Counted from the stretch's first letter, positions 8,266 through 17,582 are shown. The stretch: 60,000 nucleotides of DNA from Terriglobales bacterium (GCA_035561515.1 DATMXP010000026.1:1-60000); one strand, 5' to 3'. Translations and numbers: made by a program. The notes: generated from the sequence alone by a model not told the origin.

Positions 8266-9572
8266 GCCAACACGACTCCGCCGTGGAAACAGCGCAAGTC
8301 CGCGCCGCCGAACCAGTCGCGCGCCCGTCCGCCCTTCGAACTGCCCTTGCCGGCCTGATCGGCAACGTGCTGGAGTGGTTCGATTTTGCCGTCTACGGCT
8401 ATTTCGCCACCGATATCGGCCACCAGTTCTTTCCGAAATCCAGCGCTAGCGCGCAGCAACTGCTGGCGTTCGGTGTGTTCGCCATCGGATTCTTTGCGCG
8501 TCCGGTGGGCAGCCTGGTGCTCGGCATGGTCGGCGACCGCATTGGCCGTCGCGCCCTGCTTACGCTCTCCATTGGCCTGATGGGCGGTTCCACGTTGATC
8601 ATGGGGCTGCTTCCCACTTACGAGCAGATCGGCATGATGGCGCCCATTCTGCTTGTCACCATGCGCGTGATCCAGGGATTCTCGGTCGGCGGTGAGTTTA
8701 CCGGATCCATGGTCTTCACCACGGAGGCATCGAACCCGCTCACGCGTGGCATCGTGAGCAGTTCCACGGCGGCGGGCGTGACCATCGGCTTCATTCTCGG
8801 ATCAGGTTCCGCGTGGGCCATCAACGCCGCACTCAGTCCCGAACAGGTCGTGACGTGGGGATGGCGTGTCCCCTTCATCGGCAGCGTTCTCTTTTGCGTG
8901 GTCGGGTGGCTTCTCCGCCGCGGCATCCACGAAACCGCCGAGGGCATGAAGGCGCGTGAAATCCGACCGGCGCTTATCCCGTCGCTCGTTGCCGACTGGC
9001 TGCCCATGTTGCAAACCTTCGGCATCGTCGCCACTACGAATGCTGCTTATTACCTCACCTTTACTTACATGGTAGAGCGCCGCAAGAGCCTTTCCGGCGG
9101 GGGAGCTGACTTCCTGCTCGCCAACACGCTCAGCCTCGTGATCGTATTGCTGGCGAAACCGTTCGGCGGATGGCTTTCGGACCGCACCGGACGCCGTCGC
9201 TTGATGCTCATCTTGACCGCGGCCATGATTGCATTCATCTACCCCTCGTTCCGCCTCATGCTCTCCGGTTCGCCCGCCGAATTCGTTCTGGCGCAGGTGA
9301 TGCTGGCGGTGCCGATCGGCATGGCTCTCGGACTTCAGGGCGCCATGGTGGTCGAAATCTTTCCGCTGCGCACGCGCGTCACATCGATGAGCATTGCCTA
9401 CAGCGTCACCCTCGCCGCCGCCGGAGGCACCGCCCCGCTCATTTCGGCCTGGCTGATCGAGACGCTGAAGCAACCGCTAGCCCCGGCGTTCTACGTCATG
9501 CTCCATGGCGTGATCGGATTGCTCCTGCTCTTCCCGATGAAGGAAACCAACGACCGGCGCTTGGACGAGTAG
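8262..9572 (+). CDS. MHS-family MFS transporter (ProP/KgtP-like)
   Basis: The protein has 436 residues and twelve predicted membrane segments. The N-terminal motif LIGNVLEWFDFAVYGYFA is the hallmark of the metabolite:H+ symporter branch of the major facilitator superfamily (ProP, KgtP, ShiA). The loop 2-3 signature is GDRIGRRALLTLSIGLMGG, and VIQGFSVGGEFTGS is the conserved fourth segment. Substrates in this branch are osmolytes, dicarboxylates or citrate; the choice is not visible here. The ATG is overlapped by the stop of a four-codon frame (see the separate regulatory entry). Confidence 0.9.
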   Translation: MSQHDSAVETAQVRAAEPVARPSALRTALAGLIGNVLEWFDFAVYGYFATDIGHQFFPKSSASAQQLLAFGVFAIGFFARPVGSLVLGMVGDRIGRRALLTLSIGLMGGSTLIMGLLPTYEQIGMMAPILLVTMRVIQGFSVGGEFTGSMVFTTEASNPLTRGIVSSSTAAGVTIGFILGSGSAWAINAALSPEQVVTWGWRVPFIGSVLFCVVGWLLRRGIHETAEGMKAREIRPALIPSLVADWLPMLQTFGIVATTNAAYYLTFTYMVERRKSLSGGGADFLLANTLSLVIVLLAKPFGGWLSDRTGRRRLMLILTAAMIAFIYPSFRLMLSGSPAEFVLAQVMLAVPIGMALGLQGAMVVEIFPLRTRVTSMSIAYSVTLAAAGGTAPLISAWLIETLKQPLAPAFYVMLHGVIGLLLLFPMKETNDRRLDE

Positions 9573-9759
9573 CCGTGAGCGCCAGTTTGTCTACGCCCGA
9601 TTGAGCTGGAGTGTGTTTTGAAGGAGTGATAAAGAGGAAGAATGGCCGGCCTTGGTGGGGGCACCGCTCGGGAATGAGATTTAGCATCTCTTTGGGAGGC
9701 CGCTTGCCCAAGATCCCAAAAGCGATCAGAATGCGCCCGTAGTTTCTTGGGAGGGCACC

Positions 9760-11106
9760 ATGTTACCCAAGGTTCTTTGCGGATTTCACAGGAAGGCGTC
9801 AGAGATCGCAGGTCTGCTGGTGCTGACCGGACTATTGTCGGGCCTAATGTCCGCTCAAGACCCGCCCCCGTGGAAGAATGATCCACTCTTCCAGCGCCTT
9901 GCTGGAGCACTTGACCCAGTTGCCGCGATCGATACTCACACACACCTGCTTGGCCTCGGCGCGATGAGCTTCGATCCGAAGGAGGCCGCCCAAGGGCCAG
10001 TGCTGCTGCGCAGCACGCATCCCTGGCTCCCCGCCATGATAAAGGCACGGTTTGACGTCACCGTAGATCCACGTGACTGGGTGTTAACTGATAAATCGAT
10101 TGCGAACGCACGTGCCGCAATGATTAAGAAGTTAGGCGAGCACGGCTACTGGATAAATCATCTAGACTACACGAACACTGAAGTTGTCCTCGTCAACTCC
10201 AATATCCGGCAAGGTACTGATGGCCAGCGCCTGCGCTGGGTGCCTACTGCCAGTATTCTGTTATATCCATTGGCCGCCGACCATTTGATGGCTCGCAGTC
10301 CGCGACACAAGGACGACATCGCGACCCTGCAGCGAGATCTGCAAGGTGTTTTGAAAGAGGCCAATCTCACCGCAGTGCCCGAGGACTTTGGCACCTATAT
10401 CATCTTTGTTGATCAGACGCTGCACCGCTGGCAAAAGCAAGGTGCAGTGGCTGTGAAGTTTATTGACGCATATCTTCGCACGTTACATATCGCTGAGATT
10501 TCCCAGGTTCAGGCCGCGAGGCTCTATGCCGAGGGGCAAAAGAAGCCGCTGTCGCGCGATGAATATATAGCACTGCAGGACTTCGTGTGGCGCCACATCC
10601 TTCTCGAGGCTGGAAAGCTTCATCTTGTCGTCCACATCCACTCCTCTCTCGGTATACCGCCGTTCATGCGAACGTACGACTCCGACGTTAGTAACCTCGA
10701 TGATGTGTTGACCGATCCCCAATTCTTTGCGACTCCGATCGTCCTCATCCACGGCGGTTTGCCATGGCATGAGATCGCGGCCTACCAAGCTCTTAAGCCT
10801 AACGTATGGATCGATATTTCAACGATGGCCTTCCTTTACCCGGTACCTGCTTTTGCGGATCGCCTGCGCGCGTATCTGGTGTTAGCCCCCGAGAAGGTGC
10901 TTTACGGCACAGATGCAGCCCCTTATCCGTCCGTAGTTGGCGGTGCCGATGTACTGCACATAATGCTTTCGCGTGCGACGCGCGACGCGCTGTACTTGGG
11001 GTTGGCTGGTTTGGTTCGTGACAGTGTGATTAACGAAGCTGAAGCAGTGGCAATTGGGCGCGGGGTTCTGCGTGATAATGCGCGACGCTTGTATGGATGG
11101 AAGTAA
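9760..11106 (+). CDS. Secreted amidohydrolase (Amidohydro_2-like)
   Basis: The protein has 448 residues. A signal peptide with hydrophobic core IAGLLVLTGLLSGLM ends near MSAQ. Metal-ligand motifs of the amidohydrolase superfamily follow in order: IDTHTHLLG, LVVHIHSSLG, IVLIHGGLPWHE and LYGTDAAPY, the last supplying the catalytic aspartate. This is a TIM-barrel hydrolase or decarboxylase of the periplasm; the substrate is unknown. The start has GGGAGG 5 bases upstream. It stands alone, 188 bp after the MHS transporter. Confidence 0.8.
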   Translation: MLPKVLCGFHRKASEIAGLLVLTGLLSGLMSAQDPPPWKNDPLFQRLAGALDPVAAIDTHTHLLGLGAMSFDPKEAAQGPVLLRSTHPWLPAMIKARFDVTVDPRDWVLTDKSIANARAAMIKKLGEHGYWINHLDYTNTEVVLVNSNIRQGTDGQRLRWVPTASILLYPLAADHLMARSPRHKDDIATLQRDLQGVLKEANLTAVPEDFGTYIIFVDQTLHRWQKQGAVAVKFIDAYLRTLHIAEISQVQAARLYAEGQKKPLSRDEYIALQDFVWRHILLEAGKLHLVVHIHSSLGIPPFMRTYDSDVSNLDDVLTDPQFFATPIVLIHGGLPWHEIAAYQALKPNVWIDISTMAFLYPVPAFADRLRAYLVLAPEKVLYGTDAAPYPSVVGGADVLHIMLSRATRDALYLGLAGLVRDSVINEAEAVAIGRGVLRDNARRLYGWK

Positions 11107-11285
11107 GCCGATTCGAATCTGAACTCATGCTCTGAACGAGATTAAGTGCAATTTGAAAAGGAGTAGTCGCCGACATCGCAGGGAATCGATTCTTAAACAG
11201 GGGGCCGGTCAGACGAAACGTGGGTGCCGCGCCCCTTAGCCGTTCCTTGGAGGATAGTCCGGACACTTAAAATTCTCGCTTTCTC

Positions 11286-11693
11286 CTATATTGCTTCACC
11301 TAAAGCCATGAGGCACATCCCGACTAGCAAGAAGGTGTAGAACAGTCCTAAATGGGTTAAGTTTGCCGCAATTGAAAGCGCATTCCCAACCGTGGTCGTA
11401 TCGATCGGCCCATTCAAAGGAATCGATTTGACGAACATCCGAGCGTCTCTGTGTGCCCTTAGAGTCCATAGCCACGTAGAGATTAAACCGATCATTACGA
11501 CAAAAAGGTAAAGAGTTATGCGAGGCGGCAATTCACTCCAATGCTTAGCCAGGATGACGATAATCATTGTCGCATCAGCAAAGAGGAGGAAAGTATTTCC
11601 GACAAATATTCTGTCTCGGAACGGAGAAGACAAGAAGAACTGGGTCGCACTCCGATTTTTGCCTGATGGTGATGAAGACTCATTACTATTCAT
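11286..11693 (-). CDS. Small hypothetical membrane protein
   Basis: The protein has 135 residues with three or four hydrophobic segments: FVGNTFLLFADATMIIVILA, ITLYLFVVMIGLISTWLW and LGLFYTFLLVGMCLMALG. The start has GAGGAA 4 bases upstream. I recognise no family. Even spacing of the helices and a normal start support a real gene, but it is isolated, with 180 bp and 270 bp of non-coding DNA on its two sides. A fragment or a strain-specific gene cannot be excluded. Confidence 0.55.
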   Translation of the reverse strand: MNSNESSSPSGKNRSATQFFLSSPFRDRIFVGNTFLLFADATMIIVILAKHWSELPPRITLYLFVVMIGLISTWLWTLRAHRDARMFVKSIPLNGPIDTTTVGNALSIAANLTHLGLFYTFLLVGMCLMALGEAI

Positions 11694-11963
11694 AGTTCCT
11701 CGTTGTCTGCAGACGCTCTATCCCGGCTGATGGCCCAGGTTCCCCGTTGCCGACACGGTCCCCGTTACTACTGCGCTCCCGAACTAGTGGGGTTAGTCTT
11801 CGATGCAGTGCAACTCTAACCCAAGCTCCGGCTACTTCGGCCGTCGATCGTGATCGTTACGCATGCGGGATCCCAAATCGGAACGCACCTCTCCCACGGC
11901 AACGATTCAGGATTCGAACGGTATGAGGATACTTAGTGAGAAGAAGATAGGAAATTCAATGAA

Positions 11964-12040
11964 TGGTCGGGACGGGCAGATTTGAACTGCCGACCCCTCG
12001 CACCCCAAGCGAGTGCTCTACCAGGCTGAGCCACGTCCCG
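11964..12040 (-). tRNA. tRNA-Pro (anticodon GGG)
   Basis: Read on the minus strand, a full cloverleaf is present. The acceptor stem CGGGACG pairs with CGTCCCG, the D-arm closes GCTC with GAGC, the anticodon arm is CTCGC-TTGGGGT-GCGAG with anticodon GGG, and the T-arm is GGCAG-TTCAAAT-CTGCC. The discriminator A and a genome-encoded CCA follow (11964-11966). It reads proline codons CCC and CCU. Confidence 0.95.
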
Positions 12041-12080
12041 ACTGCTCCATTTTACACCATGCGAGTGAAGCTCTCGCACA

Positions 12081-12392
12081 CTACTCGTCTTCGATTCCCA
12101 GTTTTTGCCGGCCTTCCGCGCTGATGCGTTCCGGCGTCCACGGCGGATCCCACACGACGTTCACCTTGCAGTTGTTCACGCCCGGCGTGCTCAGCACCGT
12201 CATCTTGATATCGCGGCTGATCTCAGCGTGCGACGGACACCCCTGCGCCGTCAGCGTCATGTCGATCACCACGTCGCCTTCGTTCTCAATGTTGACGTTG
12301 TAGATCAAACCGAGATCCACGACGTTCAACGGAATCTCGGGATCGTAGCAGTTGCGCAGCTTGTCCCACACAGCTTCTGTCGTAAGTGCCAT
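12081..12392 (-). CDS. MIP18/DUF59-family iron-sulfur assembly factor (SufT-like)
   Basis: The protein has 103 residues. The family core is DPEIPLNVVDLGLIYNV, followed by MTLTAQGCPSHAEI, whose cysteine is the conserved active cysteine, and VNVVWDPPWTPERIS. Family members (SufT, PaaD-like, MIP18) help deliver Fe-S clusters. Here it lies after kbl on the same strand but is separated from it by a strong terminator (12411-12435), so it is probably transcribed on its own, with the tRNA-Pro gene 40 bp downstream. No suf or isc genes are near. Confidence 0.87.
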   Translation of the reverse strand: MALTTEAVWDKLRNCYDPEIPLNVVDLGLIYNVNIENEGDVVIDMTLTAQGCPSHAEISRDIKMTVLSTPGVNNCKVNVVWDPPWTPERISAEGRQKLGIEDE

Positions 12393-12410
12393 TGGTCCAA
12401 TTCTAAATGA

Positions 12411-12435
12411 AAAAAAGGCGGCCGATATGGCCGCC
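12411..12435 (-). terminator. Rho-independent terminator after kbl
   Basis: On the minus strand a perfect 7-bp stem (GGCGGCC/GGCCGCC) with a 5-base loop is followed by a run of T. It lies 21 bp after the kbl stop codon. Confidence 0.85.
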
Positions 12436-12455
12436 CTAACTTGCGGAACACCTTG

Positions 12456-13670
12456 CTACTGCAGGATCCCCAACCGCTTTCCAACGCGCTTCAACGTCTC
12501 CAGCGCTTTGTCGAGTTGTTCACGCGTGTGCGTCGCGGTCATGATCGTGCGGATGCGAGCTTTGCCTTCCGGAACCGTCGGGAACGCAATGCCGGTTCCG
12601 AGCACGCCTTCCTTGAACAGCTCGCGCGAGAACTCCATCGTGAGCTTGCCGTCTCCGATGATGATCGGCGTGATGGGTGTTTCGCTAGCTGGCGTGTTCT
12701 GTCCGCCGATGTTGAAGCCCAACCCACCGAGCTCCTTCTTCCAGTACTTCGTGTTGTCCCAGAGCTGATCGATCAACTCTGGTTCATCCTGGAGAACATC
12801 GAACGCCGCGATGCATGTTGCCGCGACTGACGGCGGATGCGACGTGGAGAACAGGAACGGACGACCGCGGTGATACAGGAAGTCGATCAGGTCCTTGGAG
12901 CCGCAGACGTATCCGCCGAGTGCGCCAATGGCCTTCGACAGCGTTCCAACCTGCACGTCAACGCGTCCGTGAACGCCGAAGTGGTCCACGGTTCCGCGTC
13001 CGTTGCGCCCGAGCACACCGCTGGCGTGCGCGTCATCCACCATCATGATGGCGCCGTATTTTTCGGCCACCTCACATAAGCCGGGAAGCGGCCCGATGTC
13101 GCCATCCATGGAGAAGACACCGTCGGTTATGACCAATTTGTGTCCAGGCTGATCTTTCACACTGGCGAGCTGCTCTTCGGCGTGTGCAACATCTTTGTGG
13201 CGGAAGACGAGGATCTTAGCGCGAGACAGGCGCGCTCCGTCGATGATCGACGCGTGGTTTAACTCATCGGAGATGATGAAGTCTTCCTTGCCGAGGATCG
13301 CCGAAACCGTTCCGGCATTCGCCGTGAAGCCCGACTGGAATACGACACAAGCTTCCGTGCCCTTAAAGCGCGCGATCTTTTCTTCGAGTTCCATGTGCAG
13401 CGACATGGTCCCGGCGATCGTGCGCACCGCGCCCGAGCCGACGCCGTACTTTTTCGTGGCGGCCAGAGCCGCTTCGCGCAGCTTCGGGTGCGTGGTCAGT
13501 CCAAGGTAGTTGTTCGACGCCAGGTTGATGACCTGCTTGCCGTCGAAAGTGCAGACCGGAGCTTGCTCGTCTTCGAGCACGCGTAACCTGAAGTGCGTTC
13601 CTTTCGCTTTCAGTTCGTCGAGCTGTTTGCCTAGATAAGAAAGAGGATCAGTGCGGGTTGCTGTTGTCAT
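12456..13670 (-). CDS. kbl: Glycine C-acetyltransferase (2-amino-3-ketobutyrate CoA ligase)
   Basis: The protein has 404 residues and is a PLP-dependent alpha-oxoamine synthase. Visible features are the N-terminal NLASNNYLGLTTHPKL, the PLP-contacting MVDDAHASGVLG and the Schiff-base lysine in GTLSKAIGALGG. It cleaves 2-amino-3-oxobutyrate with CoA into glycine and acetyl-CoA. It could also be the related 8-amino-7-oxononanoate synthase, but the nearby threonine dehydrogenase favours Kbl. The start has GAGG about 7 bases upstream. A terminator follows. Confidence 0.9.
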   Translation of the reverse strand: MTTATRTDPLSYLGKQLDELKAKGTHFRLRVLEDEQAPVCTFDGKQVINLASNNYLGLTTHPKLREAALAATKKYGVGSGAVRTIAGTMSLHMELEEKIARFKGTEACVVFQSGFTANAGTVSAILGKEDFIISDELNHASIIDGARLSRAKILVFRHKDVAHAEEQLASVKDQPGHKLVITDGVFSMDGDIGPLPGLCEVAEKYGAIMMVDDAHASGVLGRNGRGTVDHFGVHGRVDVQVGTLSKAIGALGGYVCGSKDLIDFLYHRGRPFLFSTSHPPSVAATCIAAFDVLQDEPELIDQLWDNTKYWKKELGGLGFNIGGQNTPASETPITPIIIGDGKLTMEFSRELFKEGVLGTGIAFPTVPEGKARIRTIMTATHTREQLDKALETLKRVGKRLGILQ

Positions 13671-13774
13671 GCGAGACCTCGCTGGGGAATGTACGAGAGA
13701 GCGCGGTGATTACGTTGATCGCCGCGCCCGAAAGAACTGACTATTGTAGGCGAAGAGAGGCCAGTTCGGACAAC

Positions 13775-14329
13775 TCACAGATGCTTCACAATCTGCTGAG
13801 CCTGCCAGAGATGGCGTCTCTGATGGGCGGGCAGCAGCTTGAGCGCGGCGTACGCGTTGTAGCTCATGCGCGCGTCCACGGGTGACACAATCTTCAGCTT
13901 GTTGAGATCGAGTCCGTTGCAGCGGCGCAGCACGTCGAGCGCTTCTTCCTGCGACTGGAGAAACTCCCTGAGCGGATCCTTCTCGGTCTGGTGCGGCTGA
14001 AAATTCGGCACGGCTTTGAACTTCATCCGATACGGCGGCTCCATGAACCACACCAGCAGCTTACCTTTTAAATCCATTTTGTAAGGACCGCCGCCCTTGG
14101 GGCCATTCGATAAAGCTTTCTTCACTGCCGGAAGCATCTGGCGCGTGGTCGTAGTGAGGTGATCGAGACACTCGCCCACCGACCAGCCACCCTTCGCCGG
14201 ACGTTGCCATACCTTGTCCACTTCCACCTGTGACGCGAGCTGCTTCCAGCCGTCGTTAACGGCGTTGAGTTCGTCGGCAATGGCGGCAAGTTGGGGAGAA
14301 ATTTTCGCATGCGTGACTGGCGTGCTCAT
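13775..14329 (-). CDS. DinB family protein
   Basis: The protein has 184 residues of the DinB/YfiT-like four-helix fold. GGWSVGECLDHLTTTT supplies the first metal-binding histidine, and AHQRRHLWQAQ near the C-terminus supplies the other two. Family members are metal-dependent thiol transferases or enzymes of unknown role. It sits between tdh and kbl, about 105 bp from kbl and 57 bp from tdh, all on the minus strand, so it is probably in the same transcript. A role in threonine or glycine metabolism is not established. Confidence 0.82.
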   Translation of the reverse strand: MSTPVTHAKISPQLAAIADELNAVNDGWKQLASQVEVDKVWQRPAKGGWSVGECLDHLTTTTRQMLPAVKKALSNGPKGGGPYKMDLKGKLLVWFMEPPYRMKFKAVPNFQPHQTEKDPLREFLQSQEEALDVLRRCNGLDLNKLKIVSPVDARMSYNAYAALKLLPAHQRRHLWQAQQIVKHL

Positions 14330-14385
14330 ATCTGTATCAGATTACTATGAGCGACCTGCCGGTTTCAGAATCGCGTGCTGACGAC

Positions 14386-15438
14386 TTACTTGCTCCCATT
14401 CGGATACAGCAGGATCTTGCTCGCCTCTCCCGTCCGCAGGCGCTCCATGCCCTTGTTGAAGTCCTTCATCGCCAACTTGTCGGTGATCACCGGATGCAGG
14501 TTCAGCTTGCCGGCCTTGAGCAGCGCGGTCATCTGATACCAGGTCTGGTACATCTTGCGGCCATTGATGCCCTGGATGGTTGCGCCCTTGAAGATGATGT
14601 CGTCGGCGAAGTCGAGCGAGATGGGCTTGGAAGGAATACCGAGGAGGGAAATGCGACCACCACGACGCAGGATGTCGAATCCTGTTCGGATTGCGCTCGG
14701 GTGTCCGGCCATTTCGAGTACAACGTCGACGCCGACGCCGCCGGTCGCGTCCATCACGATCTGCTTCGCGTCTTCGCTTGAAGGATCGATGACGAAATCG
14801 GCCTTCATTTCCTTGGCGATCTTGCGTCGATAGACATTGGTTTCCAGCGCAAACACCTGTGTCGCTCCGCAAGCATGCGCAACTTCGATGGCGAACAGGC
14901 CGATCGGGCCGCATCCGGTGATGGCGACCGTCTTCGCCGCGATATCGCCGGCAAGCACCGTGTGCACGGCGTTGCCGAGTGGATCGAGAATGCTGGCGTA
15001 TTCCTTCGGGATCGCCGGGTCGAGCTTCCAGATATTCGACTCAGGGATGCAGACGTATTCGGCGAACGCGCCGTTCGCGTCAACGCCGATGATCTTCACG
15101 TTCTGGCAGATGTGCGCCTCGCCGGTGCGGCATTGCAGGCACTTGCCGCAGGCCACGTGCATCTCGGCGGAAACGAAGTCGCCTTCCTGTACGGTCGTGA
15201 CTTCATCGCCGACAGCGGCTACGTGCCCACAGAACTCGTGTCCGGGGATGAGCGGCGGATGAATGCGGTGCTGCGCCCACTGGTCCCAGTTGTAGATGTG
15301 GAGGTCGGTTCCGCAAACGGAAGCGACATCCACTTTCACCAGCACATCGTTGGGACCGAACTTCGGAATCTTAACTTCGCGGACTTCCGCTCCAGGCGCG
15401 GCTTCCGGCTTCAATACCGCCAGCATTGTGTCAGGCAT
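14386..15438 (-). CDS. tdh: L-threonine 3-dehydrogenase
   Basis: The protein is about 350 residues, a zinc-dependent medium-chain dehydrogenase. Catalytic-zinc ligands lie in VASVCGTDLHIYNW and PGHEFCGH, the structural-zinc cysteines in CGKCLQCRTGEAHIC, and the NAD-binding turn in ITGCGPIGLFAIEVA. The tail NGRKMYQTWYQMTALL is characteristic of Tdh. It oxidises threonine to 2-amino-3-oxobutyrate, the substrate of Kbl two genes downstream. I take ATG 15438, which has GGAAGGA 8 bases upstream; ATG 15456 would add six residues but has no such site. Confidence 0.93.
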   Translation of the reverse strand: MPDTMLAVLKPEAAPGAEVREVKIPKFGPNDVLVKVDVASVCGTDLHIYNWDQWAQHRIHPPLIPGHEFCGHVAAVGDEVTTVQEGDFVSAEMHVACGKCLQCRTGEAHICQNVKIIGVDANGAFAEYVCIPESNIWKLDPAIPKEYASILDPLGNAVHTVLAGDIAAKTVAITGCGPIGLFAIEVAHACGATQVFALETNVYRRKIAKEMKADFVIDPSSEDAKQIVMDATGGVGVDVVLEMAGHPSAIRTGFDILRRGGRISLLGIPSKPISLDFADDIIFKGATIQGINGRKMYQTWYQMTALLKAGKLNLHPVITDKLAMKDFNKGMERLRTGEASKILLYPNGSK

Positions 15439-15669
15439 GAAAACTATCCTTCCCATTCGAGACTACATCCGAGTGTCCAGCCGGGCACCGGATTTGGTCA
15501 GTGCTCGACAGCACAGAAGCAAGTGCGCTCGAACGGGCAAACGCATGATTTTAGCATGTGGCCAGAGCTTCCCGAGCCTTGGCCTCAACCCACGAAGCGC
15601 GTCTATGTAGCCACGCCGAAAGGGCCCGGAACCCGGAGCAGACGGCCGAAGTAGCCCTTGCGAAGTCGC

Positions 15670-16041
15670 CTACGACTGAATTGTTGGAGCGCCTGTCCCT
15701 GGTGCTGGTGGCTGCGGCATCTGCGGTTGTGGCATCGCAACCGGTGCGGGAACCATGGTTTCAAAGCGCAGTTCCAGCCCGCCGATCCAGCCTGCGACCA
15801 GGTTGTAAACGAATGCACCGATCGCGCCGAGGATAAAGCCCATGGCCCCGTAAATGAACGGCGCGAAGAAGGCGAACACCACAAAGAACATGGGCGAAGG
15901 TTCATTCGCAGCCTTCGGAGCAAAACTCATGGCCAATGCCATGAGGACAAAAATGGGAATAAGCAGAAGGGAAAGTCCTGCATGAAGCAGTCCGGAAACT
16001 TTCGCTGCCGAGAGCACACCAACCGATTTCAGTCGCACCAT
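15670..16041 (-). CDS. Small membrane protein (DUF3566-like)
   Basis: The protein has 123 residues. Two hydrophobic segments (GLSLLLIPIFVLMALAM and PFIYGAMGFILGAIGAFVYNLVAGWIGG) are followed by a proline- and glutamine-rich tail. The opening 'AAKVSGLLHA' and the second segment resemble the DUF3566 transmembrane family, whose function is unknown. It lies about 230 bp upstream of tdh on the same strand and 160 bp downstream of the N-acetyltransferase gene. Confidence 0.7.
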   Translation of the reverse strand: MVRLKSVGVLSAAKVSGLLHAGLSLLLIPIFVLMALAMSFAPKAANEPSPMFFVVFAFFAPFIYGAMGFILGAIGAFVYNLVAGWIGGLELRFETMVPAPVAMPQPQMPQPPAPGTGAPTIQS

Positions 16042-16200
16042 TTCGTATGTCCTAAAAGTTAAGGTGCGGACATTTTGCTCTTATCACGGGTAAGTTGGCG
16101 ACTTACTTTGGTGAGTCCGGCAGGGGGTCTTCAATGAGCGTCCCCGCAATATCGAATACGACCAGTTCAACGGCGCTCATGCGTAGAGGCTCCGCTCCAC

Positions 16201-17016
16201 TTACTCACTAAACAGATCGGTGCCGTTGATCTCCCGCAGGATAGCCACCGCTTTCTCAACCGGGCAGCGCGGTATAAGAAACAGGTTGTTCACCGCTTCG
16301 CGAAGCTCCTCCATGCTCGATAGTGTCGCTTCCGTACTGGACGTTCCGCGATGTATCCGCATTGTCCTGTTCTTCAGTTCCACGGTGCGATCCGGAAAAA
16401 TGCGGACGAGTCGAAGCAGTCCCATGAAGGTGCGTCCGCGCTGGAAGGAGTCGGTGATGATATTGCGGAAGAACTCGTAATCGCGACGCTCCTCATTGAC
16501 GCGGTAGCCATGAACTTCGTTTCCGGCTGTGAATTCACGGCAGGCTAGACGCCCGTCTGCTGCACGCTCGAACACCCAGCGCATGTTTCCACGCTCAAAC
16601 GCGTAGGGAAGGGAATCGAGCGGCACCGGTTCGAGAAACGGCGACGCATACCCCACGTCCACGTGCCAGGCGCGACCATCGAGGTTCACGCGAATACAGC
16701 TATGCACGTGTGGCGTGTTCATGTCCGCGCTCAGCAACTCGGCGTCGTAACCGCACTCGTGCAGAAGTTCGGCGAAGAACGGATTGCTCGTGTAACAGGT
16801 TCCGCCAAGATCGTGGTGCTGAATGTTGTCCAGAAATTCGGCAATGCCGATCGGGCGTCCGCGCTTTTCTTCTGCGAAAAGCAGCAGCTTGGAGACGTTC
16901 TCGAAAGGAATGCGATACAAGTGGGCCTGAATCAACTGCCGTAATCCATCGAGACCAGATGGCGGCGCTTCGAAACCGAGCAGGCGAAGATAGACGGTGA
17001 ATGGATTCTTCGTCAT
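16201..17016 (-). CDS. Arylamine N-acetyltransferase (NAT) family protein
   Basis: The protein has 271 residues. The Cys-His-Asp triad of the NAT family can be placed: cysteine in DLGGTCYTSNPFF, histidine in HVHSCIRV, and aspartate in WHVDVGYASP. IPFENVSKLL near the N-terminus is also conserved. Such enzymes transfer acetyl from acetyl-CoA to arylamines or hydrazines. The usual GGYCxExN is GGTCYTSN here, so substrate use may differ. Its start overlaps the DinB-like gene by 4 bp (ATGA), implying translational coupling. Confidence 0.85.
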   Translation of the reverse strand: MTKNPFTVYLRLLGFEAPPSGLDGLRQLIQAHLYRIPFENVSKLLLFAEEKRGRPIGIAEFLDNIQHHDLGGTCYTSNPFFAELLHECGYDAELLSADMNTPHVHSCIRVNLDGRAWHVDVGYASPFLEPVPLDSLPYAFERGNMRWVFERAADGRLACREFTAGNEVHGYRVNEERRDYEFFRNIITDSFQRGRTFMGLLRLVRIFPDRTVELKNRTMRIHRGTSSTEATLSSMEELREAVNNLFLIPRCPVEKAVAILREINGTDLFSE

Positions 17017-17582
17017 TTCTGGGCCGGCTCAGAGGGAACGCCCTTCGAGTAGTTCTGCCCCAGTTTGCCGGAGTTGAACTCCTCCGACTTGCCGCGCGGA
17101 ATGCTGAGCGATGTCCAATTCACGCTGCGGAAATACTTGGCGAGAAAGACGATCTGTCCCACGTGATACGAGTAATGCGCGATCTGCCGATTGATAGCCT
17201 GGAGCACCGAATGGGGCTCATTCCGCACTGTCACCGTCCGTGACAGGTCCTCCGGCTTCAGCGACTTGAGCGTCTCGAACACGATCGCCCAGCCCTCTTC
17301 CCACCAGCGCATCACATCCTCCCGCGTGGTCTTGCCTTCAAGCATGAATTCCTGGTCGCGGTGGCGATCAGGCTTCTCCCCGTCCGTAGTGAGGAAGTCG
17401 GTGAAGCGGGAGCGCATATTGCCCGCGATGTGTTTCACGATCAGCGCAACGGAATTCGACTCGGCGTCGATGATATGGAACAGTTGTTCGTCCGTCAGTT
17501 GCGCCATAGCGCCTTCGGCGAGCCGCTTATGCCCGCGCATCTGGCGATACGCCTCTTCGAGATAGTGGGCAGCGATATCCAT
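17013..17582 (-). CDS. DUF1572/DinB-like protein
   Basis: The protein is about 189 residues from ATG 17582 (MDIAAHYLEEAYRQM); the frame is open further upstream but without family similarity. Candidate metal-binding histidines are in LIVKHIAGNM and in NRQIAHYSYHVGQIVFLAKYF, as in DUF1572 of the DinB superfamily. The stop codon overlaps the NAT start by 4 bp. The pair may process or detoxify amines or thiols; this is inferred from context only. Confidence 0.83.
   Translation of the reverse strand: MDIAAHYLEEAYRQMRGHKRLAEGAMAQLTDEQLFHIIDAESNSVALIVKHIAGNMRSRFTDFLTTDGEKPDRHRDQEFMLEGKTTREDVMRWWEEGWAIVFETLKSLKPEDLSRTVTVRNEPHSVLQAINRQIAHYSYHVGQIVFLAKYFRSVNWTSLSIPRGKSEEFNSGKLGQNYSKGVPSEPAQK

Noticed and set aside
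11905..11930. tRNA T-loop-like sequence (GTTCGAATCC on the minus strand) near the tRNA-Pro gene
   Set aside because: No flanking T-stem, anticodon arm or acceptor stem could be paired; chance similarity.
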